Shown piece by piece: positions 39,806 through 52,500 of a stretch of 64,000 nt of DNA. This stretch comes from Macquaria australasica. Taxonomy: Eukaryota > Chordata > Actinopteri > Centrarchiformes > Percichthyidae. Below the pieces are notes generated by a model that did no database searches, had not been told where the DNA came from, and saw only the letters and a program-made list of their open reading frames with translations. The DNA is taken from NCBI GenBank assembly GCA_005408345.1, contig SEMN01000161.1:248001-312000 (forward strand). The letters run 5' to 3'. Each line of letters begins with the position of its first letter. The stretch's first letter is position 1. Both the position numbers and the translations under genes were made by a program.

Positions 39806-41845
39806 AGGGGGCAGCACAAGTATTTAGTTATTTTTTAAAGTGCTCATGCAAAGGGAAAAAAAAAAAAGAAACATCCCACTGTCCTGTAGTGTATATAAAT
39901 CATGCTTTGGTTGCAAGTTTGGTGGAGCAATACTGTCATCAGTGATCACCCCACAGTGGAACTGCGTTATTCAGTTGGAAAAGCCTCAGTAATATAGTAA
40001 TGACTGAGTGTAAGGGTGGATCTAGTGCTGCTTCACTCTGCTGGCCAACCATGCCAAAGTAAGGGTCATGCCAGGGAGAGGATTTAAAAGGCAGAATGCA
40101 GCAGCTATGAAAGAAGACTGCACAGGAAAAGGAAAGAAAGTGAACACTGTAGAGGTACAGAAGAGATGTCCTCCTTTCCCCTTTCATGTTACAACTTAAG
40201 TGTAAGGATAGGATGTCCTTACCTGGTGAGCAGGCTAATGGAAATCTGTGTCTCAGGAAGAACATCTCTGCTGCTTGTTCAGCACTTCTCTGTAGACAGA
40301 CCACATGTGGACATTGAGTTCTTGCAGTCAATCTACAAAGAAAACCACTTGAAACGCTGATAAATGACATAAGTCAACTAGTATTCATATTCAGCAGTTT
40401 TTGTATCTGGGGTTCAGAGCCATGATATCCCATAGAGCTTTTTACTTGCTACAGTATGTTGATGTTATTAATTTGGGGCTGTGAAGTGAAGCGGGCCAGT
40501 GAGATATTGACACTTTCCTCCAATTTGATGTGGGAGTTGATGGTCTCCAGACAATGACAAATCCATCACAGCTGTTATACCATTATTTGTTTACAAGAGT
40601 GTTTGCATATGGATCAGTACATTTGCAAAGCTAACATTTTATGGCCCTTTTTAAAAAAAAAGACAGCTCATGACGCAGCTCTTAATATAACTATGCTACA
40701 AAGATCTAAGATTTTCTATAGGCTGCTTGTATTAAAAGGATATTTATTGTTTGTCAACATTAACATTATTACTCCCTAAAATAACCTTTCAGTGGAACAC
40801 CTTATTGACATTGTAGGACTATATGTATGTACTAAAAGCAGTCTTTCCATAGAGATGCTTTCACAAATTGGTCACAGAATTAAAGTTTTGTCTTAAGGCC
40901 TTTAGATACCTTGTCTATACGGCATACATAAGTCATAAGAAAAAAGACTAAAGCCTACAAAGTCTCTTTGGGTTGCATGTATAGCGCATCTGTCCTGTCA
41001 GACGCATAGGAGATGGACGCCAGCTTGTAGCAATGCTCAAAAATACCAAAGTTCATTATTTTTAGCACTATCAAGAGTAATTCAACAAGTCTTCAACAAG
41101 CTAATATTGGAATGATGTTGGTTATTTCCTTCCAGACACATTTTAGTTTTGCTTATAAAAACTTTTTTCCTAAAACAAGCACCACCTGGTCTGTACACTA
41201 ACACTCCCCTGGCTAGGAACTCCCTACAACTGCCCTCCGGCACCGAACAGGTGTTGATGTGTGTGTGACCTCTGTGGAAAGGCTATGAGAAACACCCACC
41301 TGCATTTTCCTTTGCTCAGTTTGCTCTGAAGACTTGCTTCCTGGCAAATACATTTCTCCCTCACACATGCCCACAGTTATCCAGCCAAACACCGGGCCTG
41401 TCCTCGAGCGGCTGCAGCTACAGGAATTTAATAGTAAATAACCAGCTTTAATTAACATAGTCAATAGGGGCAACACAGCTGCTGCTGACAGTGACTGATT
41501 ACCCTTACCTCAATGCAGTGTGTGTGTACTGTATGCATTCTGTTGTGGTGTTCAAGGTTGAAATCTAAGGCCTGTCAGTGTCTACTATGACTCCATTTCA
41601 GTGATGTTACTATGCAACACACTTGTTGTCTCAGTGCTACATGCATTAGTTACATACTGTATCTTCAAAGAAGTGCCATATACCACTACAAGGAGTAAGG
41701 AGCTCCAAGGAAAACAGCAACACAGCACTGAGTGTATTCTGTTTCCCAAATCATTTGACAGTTTTTCTAACAATGTTCTCAGCAGTAAACATAGTCCTAA
41801 CAAGTGTTTATGCTTTGTTTTATTCCTCCCCGTCTCTTACAATAG

Positions 41846-41996
41846 GTACTACTCAGACATTAGTAAGATGCAGGCGATCAGCGACCAGGACATGAATGCC
41901 TACTTGGCAGAACAGTCACGGATGCACATGAACGAGTTCAACACCATGAGCTCTCTCAGTGAGATCTACTCCTACGTGGGTAAATACACTGAGGAG
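41846..41996 (+). CDS. plxna4: plxna4 exon: GAP segment 2, last helices
   Basis: Residues 954 (split Arg) to 1004. The peptide is YYSDISKMQAISDQDMNAYL, AEQSRMHMNEFNTMSSLSEI and YSYVGKYTEE. WVERYY.DI.KM.AISDQDMNAYLAEQSR.H is common to class A; the variant MHMNEFNTMS..SEI.SYVGKY matches plexin-A4 as remembered. Acceptor CTTACAATAG, donor GTATGT. Confidence 0.96.
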
Positions 41997-42839
41997 GTAT
42001 GTAATACTGAGACTTGCACTTCTAGACAACACACCTGTGTCATCATTATCCAAGATTTAGTACAATTTAGACCAACTGATTGATTTTTGGTAAGAAAAGT
42101 TAAAGGAATACTCCTACTCTTTGGATTATGGTGACCAGACTGTAAGAAGACAATTTTCAAAAGTTACGTGGACATTTTCCTCCCATCCACAATGGAAATG
42201 ACACTACTGAAATAACCACCTGTAGGCTTGAAAGGTGTCTCACAAACGTTTGTAGCTTGCTCCTATGTGAAGGACTCGCATCCGTTACAATGGACTCCGA
42301 TGTCCGTCCAGACAGAAAAGAACAGCATCAAAATGTTGTGCATTTTCCAAACAATTGTTGTCTTGCCAATAACAGGGTTAAATAATAATACCGGGATAAA
42401 TAAAATGTCTATCTTGAAAAGACTTGGGGTTGCCATTGTTCTGGCTGTGTATCCAAGCTGACTAAAGCTGCTGTCCTCCACAAGGAGGAAGTGACAATCT
42501 TTTCATAGCCACCTTTCAAGCTTACATGGAGTGAGTATCTGATGTTCAAAAGATAGCTTTTCACTAGAGTATTCCTTTAACTGTTTTTAGAGTTTACAGT
42601 CCTGTCAGTACACTCGGCAGTGATACATGTCATCAGGATATTACATTTACTGGGGTACATATTTTCTGCAGTAATATTTAATACGAAAGAAAATACAAAA
42701 CCGATTGGAGCATCTTGTTATCACCTTAGATTAGTTATCATGAAATACCAGGTTTGAGAGTACTGACTGCAGTTTTGTTATGTTGAGTACTTTTAGTAAT
42801 GTCTGTGCATCTGTGTTTACCTCACTGTCCTGCTGGCAG
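41997..42839 (+). other. plxna4 last intron, more than half of it a MITE
   Basis: 843 bases, GT-AG. The element at 42098-42582 occupies about 58 percent of it; the acceptor CTGGCAG lies downstream of the element. Confidence 0.8.
42098..42582. mobile_element. MITE-like element with 16-base terminal inverted repeats
   Basis: AGTTAAAGGAATACTC at 42098-42113 is the exact reverse complement of 42567-42582. Elements about 0.5 kb long ending in TTAAAGGAATA are common in fish, as I recall. The 485-base body has no transposase frame. The next bases inside the arms diverge (CTACTCT against the complement of CTTTTCACTA), so the copy is moderately old or has short arms. No clear target-site duplication is seen. 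Confidence 0.75.
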
Positions 42840-42935
42840 ATTGTGTGTGCACTGGAGCAGGACGATGCAGCCAGGAAACAGAGGCTGGCCTTCAAGCTGG
42901 AGCAGGTGGTGGCCTTCATGAGTCTGGAGAGCTGA
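42840..42935 (+). CDS. plxna4: plxna4 last coding exon: C-terminal tail and stop
   Basis: Residues 1005-1035 and stop TGA at 42933-42935. The peptide is IVCALEQDDAARKQRLAF then KLEQVVAFMSLES. The family pattern is ALxxD....K.RL..KLEQV...MSL.S at the extreme C-terminus, so the stop is the natural one. The sequence of this tail differs from the human A4 tail that I remember more than any other intracellular exon does. Acceptor TGCTGGCAG is weak in pyrimidines, but phase 0 and the protein match support it. Confidence 0.93.
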   Translation: MVCALEQDDAARKQRLAFKLEQVVAFMSLES

Positions 42936-45160
42936 GGACCGCACTTCCCAGGGCGCACTGGGAAGAGACCCCATCAGAAACCGAGCCGTGCCTGAGCGAA
43001 GACCTGTCCCTATCTTTTTCATCATGTGACTTCCTCCCTCCGCCTTTCAAAGATGATGACTTCTTCCTTGACCTTTTTTCTGCTTCCTCTTCCCCAAGAA
43101 ATATTTTGTTTTCCTCATCCACTCTGCTGCATAGACTAGTTTACCTGAATATATCTGGAGGGTGGTTCGGGGCTGAGGTTGGTGTCTCCCGCAGTGCAAT
43201 GCGGGGGATCCCTCAGCTTCACCACGGGGAGAGCTTCAAGGGGCGATTGCTTGAAAGCTGGCCATATTGGCATACTTCAGTCCCCCTGCTGGAAGAAAAC
43301 GGGGGGGAAAACGTTTTTATGTTGCCTTCAAGAATTTACACTGATAGGTAATTCTTTAAAAACCACAATGTTGGGTGTCCATTTTGTTGAGAACTTTTTT
43401 CAAAAGTAGGATAGTTAAAATAAAACCATCTCTAGAGTCCAGTTTATTGTAGTTCTATATTCAATATACGGAATCAAGAGGAAACATCACAAATGATGAC
43501 TGCAAGCCAAATGAACACCTCTGAAGAAAATTAATGCAAGGATGGTTTGCCAAGTTTACACTGTACCTACAAGCGAAGCATACATATCTGCGAAATTTGG
43601 GGCGAGTCCAGGCAAACCTAGAATGTTCTTGTGTTCTTTCAATGTAGCTGGAGTCGTATTTAAGAAAAAGACTGATGGGGGAAGGATTAGTGCTTCTCTG
43701 AACTTTTCCTTTATTGAAACGTGACTGACACTAAAACTCTGCAACATTCGCACATTTTTCCCTGGCCCAGCATACATTTCCTTCAAAGAAAATGCTCATG
43801 ATTTCTGCTTCCATCTGGCTTATGTGGCTACTGCAAAATTAACCTATTAGACAAAACCCTGGAGGCCCCGACCCAAGTTGGATCCTCTGTAAGAAGCACA
43901 CAACCAACTCTGGAAGACAGTGTTTTGACTGCTAATCCAAACACCAGGAGCAGTCTTTGTCTGGCTCTTGCCACTTCCAATCTTGTGTCGCCACTGCGAC
44001 GGTCTATCAAAGCACACACACATACGCACAGATACACACAATCAGCAGCTGCCCGAGATCCTGACTGCCCAGATATCTACGCCAACCCTGGAGGGGGTAA
44101 AGGGAAGAGCTGACTGAAATGTACTGGGTAAGAAACTGCTTGATCATTTAAAATAAGAAGAATGATTCAAAACAGTGTAGCCAGAGATGGCTAACTGCTC
44201 CCTACAGGGGCTCTGTTGTGAGAGTAGCACTTCTTTCCCAGGATGTTGTTATTTAAAGACTTTTGTGTGGAGAAATCAAACAAGATGGACTTAGTCGGTC
44301 AGCCAAAAACCAAAGGAGCTTGAAATTTTCAAAACGGTCAAAAATGTATTTGTAAAGTGCCACTGAGGAACTGACAAAAAAAGGACTATGTAAAAGACGA
44401 CCACTTCTAGGACAAAAAAATATTGTGACTGGAACTTTAAGAAACCTGTGTGATTTTTCTGACCTCAGTGTGTCGAGTTGAGAGGCTCTGTGGGCAAGGT
44501 GATCTGATCCTCCTTTCTCTTTCCATCGTCCCGGGTCTCTCCAGCTCTCGGCACACCGTTCACCCTTGTGTCCGGCTTCTGACTTAACCAGTTTTCCTTT
44601 CTGTTTTGCACAAGCGTTGGAGATGGTAGCTAGTTGCATACGGCAAAACCCCAACTCTTGAGTGTGTAACTGTTGAGGCGCTCTTGTCTGTATTAGTGTA
44701 GTTGTCCTCAGTGGCGGCAGAGGGCGGCCTTCTCCAAGCCTCAAAAAAAAGAAAATAAAAGAAAAAAATCTGATAAAGCAGAGCAGGAACAGAACGAGAA
44801 GTGAGCATCACGGCAGGATAAACAGAAAATGATAGACATTAACAGTAGATAAGACTTGTTGGATGGAGCGATTGAAAGAGAGATGATGGAGGCGTCCTCC
44901 GTACCTTTTGACCTCTGCCCTTTCTTTTGCCTTGACAACGTGCCCCATGTGGTGATGTGAATGTGTGAAGACCGCCCTAGGTCCACCTTGGGTCCTTTAT
45001 TGGCTTTTTAAGCGCATGTAAAACGTAAACAATTTAAGAAACTTATTTTAAAAAAAAGTGAAAAATAAGAAAATTAAGCCTTGCAATGATGATGTGGATG
45101 TGTTCTTTTATCTTTCTTTTGCTTGGAAGAATTGAGATGGAAAAAGTGGATTGTTCATGT

Positions 45161-45166
45161 AATAAA
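45161..45166 (+). terminator. candidate proximal poly(A) signal AATAAA
   Basis: AATAAA in TTCATGTAATAAAAACTA. Use would give a UTR of about 2.2 kb. A second AATAAA follows at 45259-45264 (GCTAAATAAAACAG), so this region may be an alternative 3' end. Confidence 0.5.
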
Positions 45167-46615
45167 AACTATAACTTTCGTTTAAGGTGGAACCTTTATC
45201 CAGTTCAATCGTACTGCAGAACCTCATGCCCATGGTTTTTGTGAAGTGTTAGATGCTAAATAAAACAGATATTATATACCCTTGCATGTTGACCTATTTG
45301 GATGGTATGAAATGGAACTGCCTTGCTCAAAGATATTTATATACTTCTACTACAACTAGGGACTTTAAAGTCATTTACAAGCCAACTGTTCATTTTAAGA
45401 TTATGGATCTCACAAAGACAACATGAACTCTGTTTTGAATTTCTTGTCCTGTTTACCGTGTCCTCCATTACAGGCCATCAGTATTTTGTGACAGCTGTGT
45501 CTCCTCTGTGGTTTTAGTTTTGGTACACTGAAGATGCAAGTCGAGTCTTGCTCTGTCTTTGCTGCTATTACATCTTGTTTTGAGAGTTGTCTACTGCATT
45601 AGATTGATTATTTCATCATGATAATTGCTAAAATGTTTTTCTCCATCAGTTGAGCTCAGAACAGAAACAGTTTCAGATAACTAAACATGGGCCCAATCAT
45701 GAAAACAAACAGATGTGTTTTGACAAAGGTTCGTTTCATAAAATGCAACAAAACACTGCATCAGTTTGTCACCATGTGAGTCACAGAATACAAATGTTAC
45801 ATCCCTTTTAATTTCCTTGAAAAACACCATGTATACATGCGATTTATCATACAGAAACAACCGTCTACAAGACGAGGCACATTAGGCTTGATAGTAGACT
45901 TATGTTTAAGACTGAGTTTGGCAAGTGACTGTTTCTGTTTTAGCCTTTGTGTCAAATGTATGTGAGAGATCCAAATCATTGTCCATTAATTACTGTCTGC
46001 AGCTATACAGTATGATGAATGTCTGTTGTTTCAACTTGGAGGGGTACATTCACAAGGCGTTTGTTGGACATGTTATGTAGTAAACATATCAAACCCATTA
46101 TCTGTTATTGGAAAATGAGGGGGAAAAGGGTTGATTTAATATTGTAAGAAACGTACTACTGAAACACCTTTAGACAATTTCAAAGAACCTCTGTCATTCA
46201 TGTAGCCAATGTATACTCTGTCTAGATACCAAAAGTTTCGCCTCACAGCCGTGTGTTAATAAATAACACAAGGTGAGAGTCCTGGACTGTCATTGTGAAT
46301 CTGCCCCCCAGTGTAACATCCTGTCTTTCATTTCTCCCTGCCCCGTCCCTTCTCCTGCAACAAAGGTTGTCTGCTAGTAGTCACCTTGTGTTGCCAAGAG
46401 CACAGATAAAGTTTCCACCTTCAAACGTTTTGTAGGAACTAAAAATGTCCTCCTAGCTCAGTGTTATAGCAGGTGTTACAGAAACATGCTAGAAAAGACT
46501 TTTACTAGACCATATTTGAAAGATAAAGAGTATCTTATTGAGAGATAAAAACGAAACCTGGGGGATATAAGGCGAGCTTCTCTAACTTTGTTATAATTAA
46601 TTGTATACCTGTGTA

Positions 46616-46623
46616 TGTAAATA
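46616..46623 (+). promoter_or_regulatory. Pumilio-type motif TGTAAATA in the 3' UTR
   Basis: Matches the UGUANAUA consensus bound by Pumilio proteins, which repress or destabilise mRNAs. It lies about 50 bases before the distal poly(A) signal. A single 8-base match, so only suggestive. Confidence 0.4.
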
Positions 46624-46673
46624 TAATGCATTCCTATTTTGCAGTCAAGAACAAAATACTATTTGTAATATAG

Positions 46674-46679
46674 AATAAA
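46674..46679 (+). terminator. candidate distal poly(A) signal AATAAA
   Basis: AATAAA in ATATAGAATAAACTTTATT, with T/GT-rich downstream sequence from 46710. It is the last hexamer with good context before sequence that looks intergenic, so it is taken as the main 3' end. Confidence 0.6.
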
Positions 46680-46700
46680 CTTTATTATGAAACCAAGCAT

Positions 46701-49052
46701 TTCATGATTGTTTTTGCTCTTTGTGTCAGTTTGCAGACTGCAGTCTTGTTGGAGGCTAATTGAACACAGCTACATTTGAATTATACTGTCATTGTCAAAG
46801 TTTAAAAAAAGATTCTTAAATCTGAAATACTATGGTCTGAATCTAAAAGCACTATGGGTCAGATTTAGACTTTGACATGCCCCTTACTCCACTGGGAAAC
46901 ACAGCCTCCTGCAAGATGCACACTTGGTGATAAATATTTTAAAAGGTCCAGTCCACCTCCAAGACCTCTTCACAGGCTAACTGTGGGTGGAGCTATGCCT
47001 GCAGCTTGCTGAAGTCACCAAAAATCATAAATGAGTAAGTTGTTCTGCTCCAACAGGCGCAACAAAACCAACACGGGAGACTTGGAGGTGTCAGTCGAGC
47101 AGGCTTTGTACTCTCCCACACAGTCCCGAGATCAGGTACAGTCTGGAAACCCCTCTGTGGGTATACCAGGCATTATGGGGGCTTTAAATTAAGTCCAAGC
47201 ATTTTGCTACCTACACACCATTTATACACAGCGTTATATAAAACTTGAAGCATTAACTAGTGACAAATAAAACAGGATAATAACTCTGAATTCTTGGAAA
47301 GCACTTGCACATACAGAGTACACTGTGTTTTGCCAAATGGCTCTAATTTTCCTTTCCATCCTAGTGACAGGTGCTACGTCGGCCAGACCGGGTGTTCAGG
47401 GATTTTGAGGCCATCTCAGGTCTCCCTATGTCTGGTGCCAGACAAAGCAAAAGAAGAGTAGATGCACAAAGACGCATAACAAAGAGCCATTTCTATTGTA
47501 CTCTGAGATTTCTAATAATTCTTTGTGCTGTCGACTGTATGCATGTCAGGATATACAAGAACAAATACTGTACTGTGTATAGTAGCAGGACCTGCAATAC
47601 CTCTTCCACAGAAAGAAAACCCTCTGATTTTTAGATGCATAATGGCCCAAATCATTTTAGACTTTGTTAGTATCCTAATTATTCAAATTATGCTTAATAT
47701 CCAAGCCTGATTTTCCACAGTACCAATGGGGAAGATAAAGAAACCAAGGTTTGGAATAAATCTTTGCACAGGGGAAGTCGTGCTCCGAGTGCACACACTG
47801 AATAGTCCGATTCTGAATAGGAGTAGCTCAAAGAGTAAAACTGAATAATATGTAAATCAGCATCCAACAGTCATACAACTCATACAAGAGCAGGGACAGA
47901 AGCCTAGCACACAGTGATGACATCCAAATTCAGTCAAAACCATTGTCACCATAGTGGTTGATTTAGACTTACAAAGCGGCTTCCCTACCCAGTGACATCT
48001 CATACTGGGCAGGCCAAAAACAAACATCCCTGCAAGTGGGGAATAGAACGAACAAAGCTGAGCCCACAAATCAGCTACCATCGACTAACACTTGAAGACT
48101 GGGTTGGTGTGTTACTACCAGATGATAGTAGCAGCAGATATTAGATTTATGGAGTCAGGTGTTCATATAAGTAGCATCCTTTTACATTATACTCCTGAAC
48201 TACAATTTTTCCAGCATAAGTTGTTTAAAAAGTTTGACCCAACTCTTCTCCTTCTCCTGGTCTTAATGGGGAAAGCTTAAAGAAACAAACTGGATTCAGC
48301 AGGGATGAATGTACATCATGCAGATGTAAATTTAATACATCTTCCCAAATTTGACAACTTTTTCATTCCATCTTCCAAGTTGGATTTGGTAGTTAGGAAC
48401 TGGCTGATGGATTTTCTAATTAATGAGTAAGGCTGGCTCACTGGGCATGGACCTCTCTCATTGTGTTTGGCTTTAAGTTAGCTTATTACTACTCCAAGTG
48501 ATGCAGATTCTGCTTAACTCCTAATCTGAGTTGCAGTAAAATAAACTCCATGGGGTAAATCCATGGCTCTTATTTATTTTGTCAAGAGGGAGGTTACATA
48601 AGCTTCTCTGGTTTAATGAGAGGTGTTTCCTGACATGATGTAACCCTGGTCATTATAATGAAGGGAAAGCAAATATCCGCTGCCAAAATAATTAGGAAAC
48701 AGCAGCATTGGTAAAGATTAGTTTAACCTATAAGCTTCTTCCTCTTGAAGCCAATCTAGAAGACCTGAAGCCATTCTGGAAATCAAAGAGGGAAATCCCT
48801 GCCTCTAAGCATGTATCAGTCTACAAAGCCTAGCTGTAGTTCGGCAGTAAACACACTGGTTTATTTTACTCTACAGTCTGCATTATTCAATATCATACAT
48901 CAAAGGCAGTCAAAATACTTTAATGTACAAATGTTCTGATTTTTTCAAATGGCCCATCAGCTTCATTATCTCACAAAACACACAGCTTCCACTGCTGACT
49001 TTTTGCAACAACAACCTTTTCAATTGGTACAGCTGCGCAATAAAGCATATCA
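46701..49052. other. intergenic, no gene seen
   Basis: AT-rich sequence downstream of the plexin poly(A) site. Open frames do not exceed 90 codons and none resembles a known protein. No repeats beyond short runs. Confidence 0.7.
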
Positions 49053-49320
49053 CTACCACAGCACAACAAGGCCATCTTGAAACACCTTCCCTGAGACACA
49101 CAAGACTTTAAAAGTCAGAGGTAAGCTCAAAAAAGACAAGTAAATGGAAAACAGGAGTGACGGATGAGGAAATGGAAAGTCCTGTGTGGGAAAGGAGGGC
49201 AGTTGGAGGTGTGAAGTGTAGAAAACAGAGTGACACCCCGCTGGAAGGGTATGCCCATAGACGGGAGGCTGCTGCACTCCGTAAGGATGAGTGGTTGACG
49301 CCGACGAGAGATTGAATTGG

Positions 49321-49480
49321 CCCAGTGTCACCCTCCATATACCAACCAGTGAACTGGGAGTAATGGGTGAGAAATAAAAGGAGGGAAGGTGGAAGGAAAG
49401 CGAGAAGGAGAGGTAGAGAGAGGAGGGAGGGTCGCCAAGTGTCACCCTAATTTTCTGACTAGTGAGGTGGGAATAATGGA
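49321..49480. repeat. diverged direct duplication in purine-rich intergenic DNA
   Basis: A block starting CCCAGTGTCACCCTCCATAT (49321-49366) and one starting CCAAGTGTCACCCTAATTTT (49434-49480) share GTGTCACCCT, (A/C)(C/T)(C/T)AGTGA..TGGGA.TAATGG and order, about 115 bases apart. They are separated by GA-rich sequence. The minus-strand 176-codon open frame across this region is explained by the purine bias. Confidence 0.55.
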
Positions 49481-49583
49481 AGGGAGGAGAGAGCCAACTC
49501 TGAGGGGTGATGGGTTGAGAGAGGTTGGATGGAGGTAGCGAAGGGGGCAGGATGATAGAGAGCCGGCTATGATTGCTTCGCAC

Positions 49584-52500
49584 CAGGGGTGGTTTTCCAC
49601 ACTCCCATGATCACCGCAGCCTTTTCACCCCAAACCCCCACCCTGCCATCACATCCACACACACTGATGTGATGTGGCCATGGAGAAGAAAGAAAAAAAA
49701 AAAGATTAGAAGGTCAGTTCTAACAGTCCACTTGGAGATAGAGCGATGCACAGACGAGGAGAAGAGAGGAGTTTGGTGCTGTTGAGGCAATCAGTGTTAG
49801 AGGGCATGTGGGGTTACGAGATTGGATAATCGATAAGGCTGAACCTGCAGCTTTGGGGACTTGAACCCATATTCATCCCCTGTCCACCTGAGCTTAAATG
49901 ACTTATCTTCAAGACAAGAGACTATTAGATTTACTGTCAACAGAGCAACTCGAAAGATTAATATCACTCTATCAGCTGCTGTGGCAAAGTTCTCTTAGAA
50001 AGAAAGACGTCTGAGTAACAGGTCCAGGCAGGAAACTAATGTTACAGAAAAACATACAGCTCAGTTATCTTGGAGTATAAAAACACTTCAAGCTTACTAA
50101 TGGTTTGGCCTGGCTAATGGTGCCAGCCTGTCTCATGTTCGTGATGTATCTCTAACACTCATTGGCTTTGGAGCATGAAGACGGCAGAGAAGAAGAAGGG
50201 GACACTTTGAGGTGTCAAACTGTAGAAGGTGCAAAGAGCTTAAATCTTTTTTTATCATCTCTCCCCTTTGGTCTTTTTATTTTTCTAAAGGTTGCAGCAC
50301 CTTAAAGTTCACTCATCTTTTACTGTTCACGCCAGAGTGTTTTCTAATGACTCGGTAACAGTATGACAGTCAGTTGGTCCTGTGCAATTACTGTTTCAAA
50401 AGCGGAGTTAAAATGTTTTTAAAATACTGCCAAAAATCATTTTAATAATCTCAGATGATCCCTGTTCTTGCCAAAAACGGTTATTAAAACATCTGGTTAT
50501 TGCCAGTGATTGTGAGTTTTGGAGTGAGGTTTCTCGTGTGGCTCCTGTCAGGTGGATAACTGGCTGCTGTGTCGACTGGATTGATGATAGGAGTGCACCT
50601 TGGACACTGGTTGACGGGTCTAATTTCAGCAGTGGACTCTGAGATATTGACAACTGCACACGAGCAGATGGAAGCAATTACCGATATTAGTCCATTCTCC
50701 TCCGTCTGCTCTGTCTTAGTAAACATTTGTGTTGCTGGTGGCAGCAGGGATGGAGTGGGAAAGAAATCAGACAGACTCAACGTTACAGCCAGAAACACCC
50801 TAAACACTACAGATGGAGAATGAAGATACACGTCTGAGTCTGTCAAAAGGAACAGCAAGAGTTTAGTACCTTCAGACTGAGACAAGGTGTGCAAGTCTGC
50901 TGGAGTCAAATCAAGTGTGTGAGGTTTTGAATATGTGATAGTTACCAAACTACATCTCTGAAACCTCCTCCCCAACTGCAAACCCTTTTACCACCACCAC
51001 CACCACCTGATAAATCAGTGGCACGGTACAGGGTCTAGACACATCCTGTTATGCTAAACATTGCCATTGATCTTACACAATCCTGCCTCTCCCCATACAC
51101 ACACACACACACACACTGCATGCTCTGAAGTCTCTCCTTTACGGGCTCCACAAATCTTCTACCCCAATTCAGCTCCTAGTCAATAACAACCATGCAGTTC
51201 CTTCTAAACTGCACATTTGCTCTCCGGGCTCCAGCACCACATGCTCTCACTGAAACAGGAATTACCAGAGCTGTGTGAGCCTATACAATACAGTAAATTG
51301 ATTATCTGGTTGAGAAGTACATTGAATTTATTATTACTTTATTGTCTGCTTACATGTCCAACATGTTTCTCCTGTTGATAATGGATTATAACTGTGCAAC
51401 AGACAGGTACCATTCCTAAAATCCCTCTGCTGCACAAACATGGAAACGTCTAAGCTACAGGAAGAGGAAATGGTTGTCAGACTGTAATTGATTTGGCTCA
51501 ACACCGTGACTGCTCTTCCTCGTGTTACAATTCCAAACCTTTACAAAACTCTTAAGCCACGAATTATACAACTAGACTCAAAACAATTTGTAACAAAATT
51601 AAAGTTTCCATTTGTAAATAGCACAGTTGTTGCACATTTGTAGCTACTGTGCAATGGTACAGTGTATTTTTCTCTCTGTACATTAACACATTTTTAACAT
51701 GACCAGTTGTATGTGTTAGTCCTTACCGACAAAACTATAGCAATTAATAATTTGAATGTCATTAGTAAGACATAATAAATAAGACCTGCGTAATGTGGGT
51801 TTGATGACAGAAACAGTGTCGCCAAGTCACTTGCAAGAGTGCAGGCCAATCATAAATACTTTTTAGTTTTGCCATCACCCTCTCTGAAATTGAAGTAATT
51901 ATTCAGCACTTTATCACATCTGGACCCCTAACTGTCTTTTATGCTAATCGTTTTCTCGGTTGACATGGACATGCTCTTAAATGAAGTAGCTACACACACA
52001 CACATAATGGCAAAATATACTTTACCTCAATGCATCAGTGCAATGAAACAGAAAATGAATATCATGAGTAAAGTATGCAATATATCACTGCTCCTATACA
52101 ATACACTGTAGGATAAAATTGTATAAATAAAATAATTAAATGACTAAAATTCTGCTGTTTAGTACAGAGTCAAACTATGATCATATCTAAAAAATAAAAT
52201 AAAATAAAAGTCATTCATCAATCATTGTCAAAGGAATCAGTGTTTCTGTGAGCTGCTCCGGTGGGGCAGCAGACAAAGGGCAGCCCTCTATCATCATCAG
52301 CCACCTGTGGGCTTCTGTCCCTGGCTCAGTCTCACTCCCCATTCCCACCATGTTAGCCTGTCTACAATGGACAGGAGCCCATCAGCTGGGCTCAGCGCTG
52401 GCCGTTCTCTGTGGGCCGACTGCTGCATGGTTCACAAAGAAGAATCCCGCCAGGCACACTCACACAGATATTAACACAAATACCCCCCACCCCCACCCAA

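Larger units (their letters stand above)
38606..41845 (+). other. plxna4 intron
   Basis: 3.2 kb, GT-AG. Contains a 15-base poly-G at 38671-38685 running into a 12-base tandem repeat (38685-38711), and a fold-back element at 39291-39805. No coding evidence. Confidence 0.75.
42936..46700 (+). other. plxna4: plxna4 3' UTR (about 3.8 kb)
   Basis: Follows the stop codon with no further intron evident. It contains AATAAA hexamers at 43419, 45161, 45259 and 46674. The last one is followed within about 60 bases by T- and GT-rich sequence (TTTTTGCTCTTTGTGTC), the layout of a functional poly(A) site. A Pumilio-type TGTAAATA motif lies at 46616-46623. Frames inside the UTR, such as 42845-43351, overlap the end of the coding exon in another phase and are not coding. 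The end coordinate is an estimate. Confidence 0.7.

Noticed and set aside
42845..43351. 168-codon open frame overlapping the last exon and the 3' UTR
   Set aside because: Reads the last coding exon in the wrong phase; the correct phase gives the plexin C-terminus and TGA at 42933.
49053..49583. 176-codon open frame on the minus strand
   Set aside because: Explained by long purine-rich tracts on the plus strand that remove stop codons from the complement; composition is Ser/Pro/Leu-rich low complexity with no domain.
50484..50981. 165-codon open frame on the minus strand
   Set aside because: No recognisable motif or family match, no supporting exon nearby, and average composition. Could only be revived by transcript evidence.
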